Shown here one piece after another: positions 22,958 to 31,342 of a stretch of 52,998 bases of DNA (position 1 is the first letter of the stretch; each line of letters begins with the position of its first letter). The notes beneath the pieces were generated by a model. The model ran no database searches. It was not told the DNA's origin and was given only the letters and a program-made list of their open reading frames with translations. This DNA comes from CAYUET01 sp964443875 (lineage in GTDB: Bacteria > Auribacterota > JAFGBW01). Both the position numbers and the translations under genes were made by a program. The stretch lies in contig CAYUET010000018.1 in NCBI GenBank assembly GCA_964443875.1, positions 1-52,998 of the forward strand, in the 5' to 3' direction.

Positions 22958-24886
22958 ATGACCACCGCGAACCCTGTTGAAACAAAAACATTTGAAACAG
23001 AGATTACCCAGATGCTGGAGCTGATTACCCACTCCCTTTACAGCAACAGGGAAATCTTTATCCGTGAACTCGTATCCAACGCCTCGGACGCTCTGGACAA
23101 AATTCGTTTTTTATCCCTGACACAGAAAGAGCTTCTTGAAAATCAGGACAAACTGGAAATACGGATAAATCTCGATTCAAAAAATGAGAAGTTTATCATT
23201 ACGGATACCGGCATCGGAATGAACCACGATGATCTCATTAAAAATATCGGAACCATTGCCCGTTCCGGCTCCAGAGAATTCATCAAGTCTTTATCCCAGG
23301 AAAAAAAGGGGGACCTTTCCCTCATTGGTCAATTCGGAGTCGGTTTTTACTCCGTATTCATGGTTTCCAGCAAGGTGGAAATCAACACCCGTAAAGCCGG
23401 AGAAAAAGAAGGATGGAAATGGATTTCAGACGGAAAGGGAACCTATACCCTCGAACAGAATGAAAAAATCACCCGGGGCACGGAAATCATTCTCCATTTA
23501 AATGAAGAAGGAAAAGAATTCGTTGAGGACTGGAAAGTAAGATCTGTTGTCCGTAAATTTTCCGATTTTGTGTCTTATGATATTTCCATGCCCAAAATAG
23601 ACACCCGCTCTGAAGCTGAAAAGGAAAAGGATTTAAAGGAAGGCAAGATTCTCACCCAGGAATGGGAAGTCATCAACTCCGGCAAAGCCCTCTGGACAAG
23701 GCCTAAAAAAGAAATCACCGATGAGATGTATCTTCAATTTTACAGACATGTTTCCCATGACCATGAAGATCCTCTCACAAAAATTCATTTTAACCAGGAA
23801 GGCGCCGTCACCTTTTCTTCCATCCTCTTCATACCCAAACACGCGCCATTTGATATCTTCAATAACCCTGAGAACCATGGCATTCAGCTTTATGTTAAAC
23901 GTGTTTTCATCATGGAAAAATGCAAGGAGCTCATGCCCACCTATCTCCGCTTTGTAAAAGGGATTGTGGATACTGAAGATCTGCCTCTGAATGTATCCCG
24001 TGAAATTCTCCAGCAGAATAAAGTGATCGAAAAAATCAAAAAAGCCGTTACCAAAAAAATTCTCGATCATCTCAAGGAAATGGCTTCCAAAGAACCTGAA
24101 AGCTATACCCAGTTCTGGCAGGAACACGGGGTTGTTCTCAAGGAAGGTCTTCATCTTGATTTTGAAAACAAAACTCCCCTTTCCGAACTAGTGCGGTTTC
24201 AATCCACTGAAACCGATGAAAAACACTTTGTTTCTCTTTCTGACTATGTCCGCAGAATGAAGCAGGGACAGAAGGAGATCTATTACATCACGGCTGAAAA
24301 CCGTGCGGCTGCTGAGGCCAGTCCGCATATGGAGATTTTTAAAAGCAAGGGCGTTGAGGTCCTTCTCCTGACCGATCCAGTCGATGAATGGGCGATTTCC
24401 TCTCTGACGGAATTTGAAGAGAAAAAACTCATTTCCGTGGTCAAAGGCAAACTGGACCTGGGCGATATCACCAGGGAAGAAAAAGAAAATGCCGAGAGCT
24501 CTGAAAAAAACTTCAAAAGTCTTATGGATGTCATGCGCAAACAATTCCAGGACTCTGTCAAAGATGTGAGAACCACCAGCCGTCTTGTCGACAGTCCCTG
24601 CTGTCTTGTCGGTGAAGAAAATGACCTCTCCCCTCATCTGGAAAAGCTGATGAAGGCCATGAATAGAGGGGAACTCTCAACAAAAAGAATCCTTGAAATC
24701 AATCCCGGGCATCCTATCATTGTCCACCTCAATACCCTGGCCGAAAAGGATTCAAAGTCAGAGGAACTGGGAGAATGGATGACTCTTTTATACGATCAGG
24801 CTCTTTTGGCCCAGGGGTCAAAATTGAATGATCCAAAAAAATACAACGATCTTTTAAACAAGCTTCTTATAAAAGCCATAAGATAA
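22958..24886 (+). CDS. htpG: Chaperone HtpG (Hsp90)
   Basis: 642 residues, full length. The N-terminal ATPase domain shows ELVSNASDALDKIRFL, ITDTGIGMN and IGQFGVGFYSVFMVS; the middle domain has LPLNVSREILQQN with the catalytic Arg region; the C-terminal dimerisation domain is present (ILEINPGHPII). HtpG is a cytoplasmic ATP-dependent chaperone. Shine-Dalgarno AAAGGAAACAAGG precedes the ATG. Upstream, TTGACG (22876) and TATAAA (22923) boxes are candidates but no pair has ideal spacing, and I see no CIRCE element. Terminator at 24930. Confidence 0.97.
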   Translation: MTTANPVETKTFETEITQMLELITHSLYSNREIFIRELVSNASDALDKIRFLSLTQKELLENQDKLEIRINLDSKNEKFIITDTGIGMNHDDLIKNIGTIARSGSREFIKSLSQEKKGDLSLIGQFGVGFYSVFMVSSKVEINTRKAGEKEGWKWISDGKGTYTLEQNEKITRGTEIILHLNEEGKEFVEDWKVRSVVRKFSDFVSYDISMPKIDTRSEAEKEKDLKEGKILTQEWEVINSGKALWTRPKKEITDEMYLQFYRHVSHDHEDPLTKIHFNQEGAVTFSSILFIPKHAPFDIFNNPENHGIQLYVKRVFIMEKCKELMPTYLRFVKGIVDTEDLPLNVSREILQQNKVIEKIKKAVTKKILDHLKEMASKEPESYTQFWQEHGVVLKEGLHLDFENKTPLSELVRFQSTETDEKHFVSLSDYVRRMKQGQKEIYYITAENRAAAEASPHMEIFKSKGVEVLLLTDPVDEWAISSLTEFEEKKLISVVKGKLDLGDITREEKENAESSEKNFKSLMDVMRKQFQDSVKDVRTTSRLVDSPCCLVGEENDLSPHLEKLMKAMNRGELSTKRILEINPGHPIIVHLNTLAEKDSKSEELGEWMTLLYDQALLAQGSKLNDPKKYNDLLNKLLIKAIR

Positions 24887-24929
24887 TCAAAACCCTCTCT
24901 CTGGAGGTATGAATCTGACTTCAGCATAT

Positions 24930-24963
24930 AAAACCCCGTTTCTTTAAAAAGAAGCGGGGTTTT
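24930..24963. terminator. Bidirectional rho-independent terminator between htpG and the 111-aa gene
   Basis: AAAACCCCGTTTCTTT pairs with AAAGAAGCGGGGTTTT (one G-T wobble) around a 2-nt loop, with T-runs on both strands. Serves the convergent genes ending at 24886 and 24991. Confidence 0.85.
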
Positions 24964-24990
24964 ACTTAAAAGCGGGGTATGCTAAAACAC

Positions 24991-25326
24991 TTACAGAATG
25001 ATCTTCAGACTCTTCAAAAAATTTTTATCATCGTCTGTCCAGGAAATATCCCCCATGGTGTCTTTGGAATGAATATTCATATTCTCATGCGCTTCCATGA
25101 TAAGCTTGTGCAGAAATTCCCCATCCATGTCCTTTAAAGATTCAGCCGTATGTCTGTCCATCATAAGGGAAAAAATGCAAAATTGAATATCCGTTTCCTC
25201 AGAATTAATCAATTTTTTCAATTCCTGCATTTCTTTGGAATCTGCAATCGCTTTTGTCAGAATATTCTGAAGTTTCGCGATATAATATTCAATTTTTTTT
25301 CTCTTTTCAGGATCAAACATGTCCAT
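24991..25326 (-). CDS. Small charged hypothetical protein
   Basis: 111 residues, soluble, rich in Lys, Asp, Glu and Met, mostly helical by pattern (EKRKKIEYYIAKLQNILTKAIADSKEMQELKKLI). No signal peptide, cysteine motif or family I recognise. A strong Shine-Dalgarno GGAGGTG 5 nt before the ATG and a terminator behind it support a real gene. It lies 69 nt downstream of rsmG on the same strand and may share its transcript. Confidence 0.65.
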   Translation of the reverse strand: MDMFDPEKRKKIEYYIAKLQNILTKAIADSKEMQELKKLINSEETDIQFCIFSLMMDRHTAESLKDMDGEFLHKLIMEAHENMNIHSKDTMGDISWTDDDKNFLKSLKIIL

Positions 25327-25395
25327 GCTGCACCTCCAGATGTTGTTGTTCTTCTTTTATCTGTATTGTAAGGCTTGATTGCCGGTTTGTAAATC

Positions 25396-26100
25396 TTAAA
25401 ACTGACCGATTTCCTGATTCTTTCTCGGATAAAGTTTGGACAGGTTCCTTTCTTTTTGAAACATCCAGACTGAGCGCGGACTGTCCCCGGGCTTAAGCAA
25501 ATACTCCTTCCGGCTCAAGGATTTAAGCCCCATTTTCTGAATTACAGCCCCAAATTCCTGAAGAATATCCCTGTCCTTATTTCCGCGAATCGCCTGCAGG
25601 AATCCCCCGGGTCTGACAAAGGCGCTTGTATATTCCAGAAATGCCGGAAAGACCGCCAGAGCCCTTGCCGTAACCAGGGAATAGGTCTCCCGGTGGTCCG
25701 GTTCATGGGCCGCAATTTCCGCCCGTTCACAAACCACACGGATCCGGTCATCCATTTTCAGGGCAGAGAGAATACTGCGCAGAAAATCACAGCGCCTTAT
25801 CTGTGAATCCAGCAACACGCCTCTTGTTTCCGGCCATAGAATCGCATAGATCACTCCCGGAACTCCGGCTCCGGAGCCTATATCAATAAAGGAACCGAAA
25901 GGGGTTTCAGGAAGGGTATAAAAACTGTCTTTAAAATGCATCTCTATCCCTGAAAGATCTGAATCCCAGCTTGCAAAGGACTTCCTCGGGGAAGACTTTA
26001 AAAGCCCGGCATACAGGCATAATTGTTCATATGCTTTTTCTTCGCAAACAATCTTCTGTTCTGATAACAGGCGTTTTATTTCATCCTGAATAACCGGCAT
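25396..26100 (-). CDS. rsmG: 16S rRNA (guanine-527-N7)-methyltransferase RsmG
   Basis: 234 residues. SFIDIGSGAGVPGV (about 69-82) is the SAM-binding motif I with the RsmG-specific GxGxGxPG form; LLDSQIRRCDFLRSI, SLVTARALAVFPAFLEYTSAFVRPGG and the C-terminal YPRKNQEIG tail are family hallmarks. It methylates G527 of 16S rRNA. The N-terminal part is somewhat divergent (the usual NLT motif is not clear). A candidate promoter lies at 26136-26164. Not next to parAB/gidA as it is near many replication origins, so no origin is implied. Confidence 0.88.
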   Translation of the reverse strand: MPVIQDEIKRLLSEQKIVCEEKAYEQLCLYAGLLKSSPRKSFASWDSDLSGIEMHFKDSFYTLPETPFGSFIDIGSGAGVPGVIYAILWPETRGVLLDSQIRRCDFLRSILSALKMDDRIRVVCERAEIAAHEPDHRETYSLVTARALAVFPAFLEYTSAFVRPGGFLQAIRGNKDRDILQEFGAVIQKMGLKSLSRKEYLLKPGDSPRSVWMFQKERNLSKLYPRKNQEIGQF

Positions 26101-26135
26101 ACCGCCCCTTTCTGAAGTTTTTCTACTCAGAGAAT

Positions 26136-26164
26136 GTTTTAAAGGATTGAAAGGTCTTCGGCAA
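26136..26164 (-). promoter_or_regulatory. Candidate promoter of rsmG
   Basis: On the minus strand TTGCCG (26164-26159), 17-nt spacer, TAAAAC (26141-26136). Shine-Dalgarno-like AAAGGGG follows before the ATG at 26100. Confidence 0.35.
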
Positions 26165-26287
26165 TAAGATTATTCCTGCTTAAGATAAACAACATTCTTC
26201 CATCCTGTTTCATCTCTCTTCTAAAATTACGATTGAAGAAGGTTTCTGTTTGTGATAACAGATTATCCGTAATAAATCATTGGGACA

Positions 26288-26316
26288 CTGACATGTCTGC
26301 GAGCAACGATTTTAAT
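26288..26316 (+). promoter_or_regulatory. Candidate promoter of greA-pyrC
   Basis: CTGACA (26288-26293), 17-nt spacer, TTTAAT (26311-26316), followed by Shine-Dalgarno AAAGAGAG before the ATG at 26347. The rest of the 246-nt gap between rsmG and greA shows nothing else clear. Confidence 0.4.
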
Positions 26317-26346
26317 TAACCCTGTTTTAAAGAAAGAGAGTCAATT

Positions 26347-26823
26347 ATGACAAATTTTATTACCCGCGCGATGTTTGAAAAAATTTCTGCAGAACTCAAG
26401 AACATCGTTGAAGTGGAAATTCCTAAAACAAGCAAAGCCAAACAGGCGGCCGCTGAAGAAGGGGATTTAAGTGAAAATGCCGAATATCATGCCTGCAAGG
26501 AAAAGCTCGATCAGCTTCAGTCTCTGTTTTCCAATCTCAAACTCCGAATCTCAGACCCTTCCTTCATCGATGATCTGCGAATCCCCGCAACCAATGTCTC
26601 TCTCGGAACCATTGTGGAGATTGAAGACCTTACGAACGGCGAGAAAATGCAATATACGATTCTCGGAAGTGCTGATGTTGACCTTGAAAAAAACATCATT
26701 TCCTACTCTTCCCCTCTGGCCCGGGGAATGATCGGAAAAAAGGTGGGGGATGAGATTACCATCCAGATTCCGGATGGAAAAAAATCAGTTAAAATTCTCA
26801 GCATCCGTCACTTTCAAAAATAA
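26347..26823 (+). CDS. greA: Transcription elongation factor GreA
   Basis: 158 residues, the standard GreA length. The N-terminal coiled coil carries EEGDLSENAEYHACKEK, with the acidic DxxE tip (D and E of DLSEN) that enters the RNA polymerase secondary channel and stimulates cleavage of backtracked RNA. The C-terminal FKBP-like domain shows VEIEDLTNGEKMQYTILGSADVD and SPLARGMIGKKVGDEI. GreA rescues paused polymerase. pyrC starts 5 nt after its stop. Confidence 0.96.
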   Translation: MTNFITRAMFEKISAELKNIVEVEIPKTSKAKQAAAEEGDLSENAEYHACKEKLDQLQSLFSNLKLRISDPSFIDDLRIPATNVSLGTIVEIEDLTNGEKMQYTILGSADVDLEKNIISYSSPLARGMIGKKVGDEITIQIPDGKKSVKILSIRHFQK

Positions 26824-26828
26824 TACCG

Positions 26829-28145
26829 GTGAACGACGAATCCCTACTTATTCAAAATGCCAGAATTGTTTCCTCTGCTTTTATAGAGGAAACAACGATC
26901 TGGATTGAAAAAGGGATCATAAGGTCTCTGGGAAATATTCCAGGAAATATAAGGCCGGCCAAAATCATTGATGCTAAAAATCTTTATGTTCTTCCCGGCG
27001 TCATTGACAGCCACGTTCATTTCCGTGAACCGGGAATGGAATGGAAAGAGGACCTGAACACCGGATCAAGAGCAGCCGTATCCGGCGGTGTCACCTCCTT
27101 CCTGGAAATGCCGAACACCCAGCCTCCCACCACCACGGCTGAAGCGCTTGCGCATAAAAAACATCTGGCTTCCCAAAAATCTTATGCACATTACGGTTTT
27201 TTTCTGGGGGCTGCACCCGGAAACCTCGATCAGATCAACGATATCCCTGACATTCCGGGTATAAAAGTCTTCATGGGATCCTCCACAGGGACCCTCCTTT
27301 TATCCGACTTTCAGAAACTTGAACAGCTCTTCTCAACCGCTCAAAAACTACTGGCTGTCCATGCCGAAGACGATATGGAAATACAGCAGAATAAAAATAT
27401 ATTCCCTTCTGAACAGTGTGTCTATAACCACCCCCTGATCCGAAGCCCGAAGGCGGCATTAAATGCGGTCAGAAAAGCCGTTTCTCTTGCAAACCGCTAT
27501 CAGAAAAGACTTCATCTCTGTCACCTCACCTCCCTGGAGGAGGTGGAATTTCTTTCCGGGAATAAAAACTCTCTCATTTCCTGTGAAGTGACTCCCCAGC
27601 ATTTATTCCTTTCGTCACCGGAAGTCTATGAACGGTTCAAATGTCTTGCCCAGGTAAATCCCCCCATCCGCGACCTTTCTCATGCCAAAACGCTCTGGAA
27701 GGCCCTGAAAAATGGAATCATTGATCTGATCGCAACCGATCACGCCCCCCATACCCTGGAGGAAAAATCAAAACCCTACGGGGAGGCCCCTTCCGGAGCT
27801 CCGGGAGTAGAACTCTCCCTTCCTCTTTTTTTAGATCAGGTCAATAAAGGGCATTGTTCACTTAAGGAAGTGGCCAAATGGATGTGCGAGCGTCCGGCTA
27901 AAATTTTTCAGATTAAAAATAAAGGGTTTATACGCCCCGGAATGGATGCAGACCTCGTTCTCATCGATCTGGACCAGTCTAAAACGGTCCGGAATCAGGA
28001 TCTTCAAACCAAATGCCGCTGGAGTTTATTTGAAGGGATGCCGCTTAAAGGGTGGCCTGTGATGACTCTTGTTGACGGACACGTCACCTGGAGGGAAGGG
28101 ACTTTCTTTGAGGATTATAAAGGCCGGGAGCTTCTTTTTTCTTAA
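26829..28145 (+). CDS. pyrC: Dihydroorotase (PyrC, type I amidohydrolase)
   Basis: 438 residues from a GTG start 5 nt after greA. Metal-binding motifs are in order: HVHFREPG near 62, SGGVTSFLEMPNTQPPT, IKVFMGSS (Lys), LLAVHAEDD (His), HLCHLTS (His), and LIATDHAPHTLEEK with the catalytic Asp. C-terminal SxxPAKIF-like CERPAKIFQIKNKGFIRPGMDADLVLID is typical. It cyclises N-carbamoyl-aspartate to dihydroorotate in pyrimidine synthesis. The motif set fits type I dihydroorotase better than allantoinase, though the two are related; no other pyr or allantoin genes are in the window. Weak Shine-Dalgarno suggests coupling to greA. Confidence 0.88.
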   Translation: MNDESLLIQNARIVSSAFIEETTIWIEKGIIRSLGNIPGNIRPAKIIDAKNLYVLPGVIDSHVHFREPGMEWKEDLNTGSRAAVSGGVTSFLEMPNTQPPTTTAEALAHKKHLASQKSYAHYGFFLGAAPGNLDQINDIPDIPGIKVFMGSSTGTLLLSDFQKLEQLFSTAQKLLAVHAEDDMEIQQNKNIFPSEQCVYNHPLIRSPKAALNAVRKAVSLANRYQKRLHLCHLTSLEEVEFLSGNKNSLISCEVTPQHLFLSSPEVYERFKCLAQVNPPIRDLSHAKTLWKALKNGIIDLIATDHAPHTLEEKSKPYGEAPSGAPGVELSLPLFLDQVNKGHCSLKEVAKWMCERPAKIFQIKNKGFIRPGMDADLVLIDLDQSKTVRNQDLQTKCRWSLFEGMPLKGWPVMTLVDGHVTWREGTFFEDYKGRELLFS

Positions 28146-28149
28146 CGGA

Positions 28150-29214
28150 TTATTCTTGCGGTTTTTTAAATTTTTCGATCAGGGCTTTAAACTCCGGGGA
28201 AGTATTCAGATCACTGATAAAATGCCCGTCAGAATAAGCGTCATAAAGACTTTCAAAATCCGTGAAACCCTTTTCAAAGGCTGTCTGATATTGCCTGAGA
28301 GCAAGCGTTTTATCCGTTTTGACCTTCCAGAAATAAATCGCCATGTTGCAGTAGGAAGAAGAAAAATCCGGATTAAGGGAAATCGCTTTCTCCAGATCCT
28401 TTCGGGCTTCCTCCCACAGGCTGAGCCAGAGCTTGACCCAGGCGCGGTTATTATAAGATTCGGCATCATGGGGCAAATACTGAACAATCTTATCGCAGTC
28501 CTTCAGCGCTTCCGCATAACGGTGATTGGCCTGAAAAACATAAGCCCTGCCCTGATACGCCTGCAATTCACCGGGGTTCAATTCCAGGACCTTGTTAAAA
28601 TCCTCCAGAGCCCTGTCATACTCCTTCATCAGGAGGTAGGTGTTCCCGCGACAGCATAAAATTTCCGTAGACCTGGGCTTAAGGCGGACAGCCTGGGAAT
28701 AGTCGGAAATGGCGGAAGGAAAGTTATTCATTAAAAGATTGGAATAAGCCCTGTAAAAATAGGCATCGCCATAGTCGGTGTTAATTTTTATGGCTTCCGT
28801 GCAGTCCCTGAGGGCCTCCTTATATTTACCCATCTGATTAAAGAGATTCGCCCGGATCCCAAAGGCTTCAGCAAGATCGGGCCTGACAGAAACAAGCTTG
28901 TTGTATTCCGAAAGGGCTTCCTCATATTTACCCTGCTTTAAAAGGGCATAGCCCAGATTGTAATACGCCTCGGTGTAGTCAGGAACAATCTCAATGGTTT
29001 TACGTAAATCTGCGGCGGCAAGGCTGAAATCTTCCATGAGCAGATAAGCCATGGCCCGGTTGAAATAAGCGACAGGATCCCTGGGATTTATGGAAACCGC
29101 TTTATTGCAGGACGAAAGTGTTTTTTCAAATCCCCTTCCCCCTTCCCCGAAAAGGGAAAGAAGAATTCCGGCAAAACAGAAACCGTACACTATTTTTTTC
29201 AATAAGCCTTCCAT
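28150..29214 (-). CDS. Exported TPR-repeat protein
   Basis: 354 residues. A hydrophobic N-terminus (LLKKIVYGFCFAGILLSLFG) acts as signal peptide or anchor. About eight tetratricopeptide repeats follow, each with the W/Y-G-A-Y-A-P pattern (for example AYYNLGYALLKQGKYEEALSE and AYFYRAYSNLLMNNFPSAIS). TPR arrays bind partner proteins; no catalytic domain is present. It sits 17 nt downstream of the SGNH hydrolase gene, probably in one transcript, suggesting a shared envelope task. Converges on pyrC with a 4-nt gap. Confidence 0.88.
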   Translation of the reverse strand: MEGLLKKIVYGFCFAGILLSLFGEGGRGFEKTLSSCNKAVSINPRDPVAYFNRAMAYLLMEDFSLAAADLRKTIEIVPDYTEAYYNLGYALLKQGKYEEALSEYNKLVSVRPDLAEAFGIRANLFNQMGKYKEALRDCTEAIKINTDYGDAYFYRAYSNLLMNNFPSAISDYSQAVRLKPRSTEILCCRGNTYLLMKEYDRALEDFNKVLELNPGELQAYQGRAYVFQANHRYAEALKDCDKIVQYLPHDAESYNNRAWVKLWLSLWEEARKDLEKAISLNPDFSSSYCNMAIYFWKVKTDKTLALRQYQTAFEKGFTDFESLYDAYSDGHFISDLNTSPEFKALIEKFKKPQE

Positions 29215-29231
29215 ATCTTATTTATTTTCTC

Positions 29232-30191
29232 TTAATGTTCCCGCTTTGTCAAATCCTTAGAAACAATTCCTTCAAAATTCTCATCCGATTCAGGAATATT
29301 CAAGGGGATTTTTCCTTTCAGCGCCTTGAGGACTGCTTTTACCATCAGGGAATAGCCCAATGAATTCGGATGCCAGCCATCCTCGCCTCTTACGGGAATA
29401 CTATTTTCATCCAGACGCTGAAATAAAGCAAAAAGCGGTATGCGGGGAAGGTCCAGTTTTGAGTAAATGGAATGGATTTTACTGACCGGCTTCATCCAGC
29501 CTTCATTGTGATATTCAAGGAAAAACACCCGGCAGTGATGTTCCTCTGAAACCTTTAAAAATTCCAGATAATTATTCGTCCAGTTTGCCTCAAGGGCTTT
29601 TTCAAATTTTGATGAATCCGGCATGAGTTTTTGATTTTTCTCCACTGTTTTTTCATTAAAATCCGGAACCGGCTCCTTCTCCTCCCGGTTTTTCTGAAAA
29701 CTGATCCAGTTAAGGTAAATAAAACGAAAAAGCTTTAACTGCTGAAAATAATAAATGCCTTTTAAAAAAATCCTTTTCATGGCAGGGGCTTCATACCGCT
29801 CTAAAACACGGCTTGAAATAAGATTCCAGGGATCATTCACCCCAACGCAAACAAGAACCAGATCAGGTTTTATCTTTCCTGCACGGCTTTTAAAAATAGA
29901 AAGGGCCTGGGAGCTGTTGATTCCGGGAAGCCCGCAGTTGATGACCTGAACAGGTTGCTGATTGTTTTGTCTGAGAATTTTTTCCAGCTGAGCCGGATAG
30001 CTTTCCTGCTGAAGATCCCTGCTTCCATAACCAAATGTGGAGGAATCTCCGATGCAGAGTATTCTGTAGGCGCCGCGGTCAGGGGTCGGGACCTCCAGAC
30101 GATAGCCCCAGGCGAAAATACGGAACAGGAGTTCAATCCATAAAAGGCAGAGCAACAACCCGAAAAAAAAGGCCAGAATATTTTTCATCAT
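29232..30191 (-). CDS. Membrane-anchored SGNH/GDSL hydrolase
   Basis: 319 residues. One N-terminal membrane helix (about 4-26), then an SGNH hydrolase domain: block I ILCIGDSSTFGYGS with nucleophile Ser50, block II Gly in INCGLPGINS, block III GVND (Asn), and block V DGWHPNSLGY with the Asp-His pair. These enzymes remove acyl groups, for instance acetyl groups from polysaccharide, outside the cytoplasmic membrane. The substrate cannot be read from sequence. Upstream is the terminator of the ribosomal-protein operon; downstream the TPR gene. Confidence 0.87.
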   Translation of the reverse strand: MMKNILAFFFGLLLCLLWIELLFRIFAWGYRLEVPTPDRGAYRILCIGDSSTFGYGSRDLQQESYPAQLEKILRQNNQQPVQVINCGLPGINSSQALSIFKSRAGKIKPDLVLVCVGVNDPWNLISSRVLERYEAPAMKRIFLKGIYYFQQLKLFRFIYLNWISFQKNREEKEPVPDFNEKTVEKNQKLMPDSSKFEKALEANWTNNYLEFLKVSEEHHCRVFFLEYHNEGWMKPVSKIHSIYSKLDLPRIPLFALFQRLDENSIPVRGEDGWHPNSLGYSLMVKAVLKALKGKIPLNIPESDENFEGIVSKDLTKREH

Positions 30192-30231
30192 AAAAAATCA
30201 ATCGTCCTCTTAACAAAAAAATCCGCCCGGA

Positions 30232-30260
30232 CAAAAAAAAAGGGCGACAATGTCGCCCTT
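30232..30260 (-). terminator. Rho-independent terminator of rplM-rpsI
   Basis: On the minus strand AAGGGCGACA pairs with TGTCGCCCTT around one base, followed by a run of eight T (30240 to 30233). Located 24 nt after the rpsI stop. Confidence 0.9.
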
Positions 30261-30284
30261 GAAAGAAACCGATAAAAGTCCGTT

Positions 30285-30680
30285 TTATCTTTTTGAAAAC
30301 TGAAACCTTCTGCGTGCACCCTTCTGACCGTATTTTTTACGTTCCTTCATTCTGGGATCACGGGTTAAAAGAGAGGCGCTCTTCAGAGCTTCTTTGGACT
30401 TGTCGTCATATTTCAGTATGGCGCGTGAAAGGGCATGCTTGACTGCGTTAGCCTGCCCCATTTTTCCGCCGCCTCTGACAGTGAGGATAAAATCAAAACG
30501 TTTTTCACTTTTTGTGACCGTAAGAGGCTGCATGACTGCAGTTCTCATGACGGCTAAAGGAAAATAATCGGTTAAAGAAAGACCGTTGACAGTAATTTTG
30601 CCGGAGCCGAGCTTCATATAAGCACGTGCTACAGCTTCTTTTCTGCGGCCAATCGCGATGCTATCATATTTCTTTTCCAC
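30285..30680 (-). CDS. rpsI: 30S ribosomal protein S9
   Basis: 131 residues. IGRRKEAVARAYMKLGSGKITVNG, VRGGGKMGQANAVKHALSRAI, LLTRDPRMKERKKYGQKGARRRFQFSKR match S9, including the C-terminal KR tail that contacts the P-site tRNA. Follows rplM by 14 nt in the classic L13-S9 operon and ends in a strong terminator. Confidence 0.98.
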   Translation of the reverse strand: MEKKYDSIAIGRRKEAVARAYMKLGSGKITVNGLSLTDYFPLAVMRTAVMQPLTVTKSEKRFDFILTVRGGGKMGQANAVKHALSRAILKYDDKSKEALKSASLLTRDPRMKERKKYGQKGARRRFQFSKR

Positions 30681-30694
30681 GACCAGACTCCTAA

Positions 30695-31123
30695 TTACGC
30701 TGTTAATTTTTCAAACTTCTGGGCAATGTGAGGATGCTCTTCACCGCTATAGACGCGAAGTCTTGCCATTGCCTTGGCCTGAAGTTTGTTTTTGGGAAGC
30801 ATGCCCTTGACTGCGATTTCAAGAATGCGTTCCGGATGCTTTTCCAACATATGTTGATAAGTTACAGTCTTTAAACCTCCGAGGTGCCAGGAATGGGTGT
30901 GATATTCCTTCACCATTGCTTTATTCCCGGAAATTTTAACTTTTTCGCAATTCGTAACAACAACATAATCGCCGCTGTCCACGTCATGACTGTACTCTGT
31001 TTTGTGCTTACCGCAAAGAATCTTTGCGATCTGACCGGCCAAGCGGCCCACGATCTGATCTTTTGCATCAATCAGATACCATTTTCTGCTAATGTCTTCT
31101 TTTTTTAATCTAAAGGTCTTCAT
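30695..31123 (-). CDS. rplM: 50S ribosomal protein L13
   Basis: 142 residues. RKWYLIDAKDQIVGRLAGQIAKIL, GKHKTEYSHDVDSGDYVVVTN, HSWHLGGLKTVTYQHMLEKHPERI and the GMLPKNKLQAKAMARLRVYSGEEHPH C-terminus match L13, which helps start 50S assembly. Shine-Dalgarno GGGAAGG before the ATG; promoter at 31151-31179. First gene of the L13-S9 operon. Confidence 0.98.
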   Translation of the reverse strand: MKTFRLKKEDISRKWYLIDAKDQIVGRLAGQIAKILCGKHKTEYSHDVDSGDYVVVTNCEKVKISGNKAMVKEYHTHSWHLGGLKTVTYQHMLEKHPERILEIAVKGMLPKNKLQAKAMARLRVYSGEEHPHIAQKFEKLTA

Positions 31124-31150
31124 AAATCCTTCCCTGTTAATGAGCGGAAA

Positions 31151-31179
31151 CTTCTATATAAATTCAAATAATCTGTCAA
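31151..31179 (-). promoter_or_regulatory. Promoter of rplM-rpsI
   Basis: On the minus strand a perfect TTGACA (31179-31174), 17-nt spacer, TAGAAG (31156-31151). The leader is about 20 nt. Confidence 0.65.
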
Positions 31180-31224
31180 CGATGAAATTATTTTTTTAAC
31201 AAGACTTCAATTTCACCTGGTTCG

Positions 31225-31334
31225 TCGCCTTCACATTCAGGCGATTTTATCCCGCAGACCTTCCGGCAAAGCGGGATCGGGGGTATTCACTCCGTGCTCT
31301 GCGTGATTTCATACCCCCAAGTCTGCTGTGGGGG
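31225..31334. repeat. Compound palindromic element between tyrA and rplM
   Basis: Three stems follow each other: TCGCCT/AGGCGA (31225-31230 with 31239-31244), ATCCCGC/GCGGGAT (31249-31255 with 31271-31277) and GGGGGTAT/ATACCCCC (31279-31286 with 31311-31318). The last CCCCC can instead pair with GGGGG at 31330-31334, so two folds compete. GC-rich compared with its surroundings. It could end tyrA transcripts, or be a dispersed repeat or small mobile remnant; only one copy is in this window. Confidence 0.6.
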
Positions 31335-31342
31335 AATATCAT

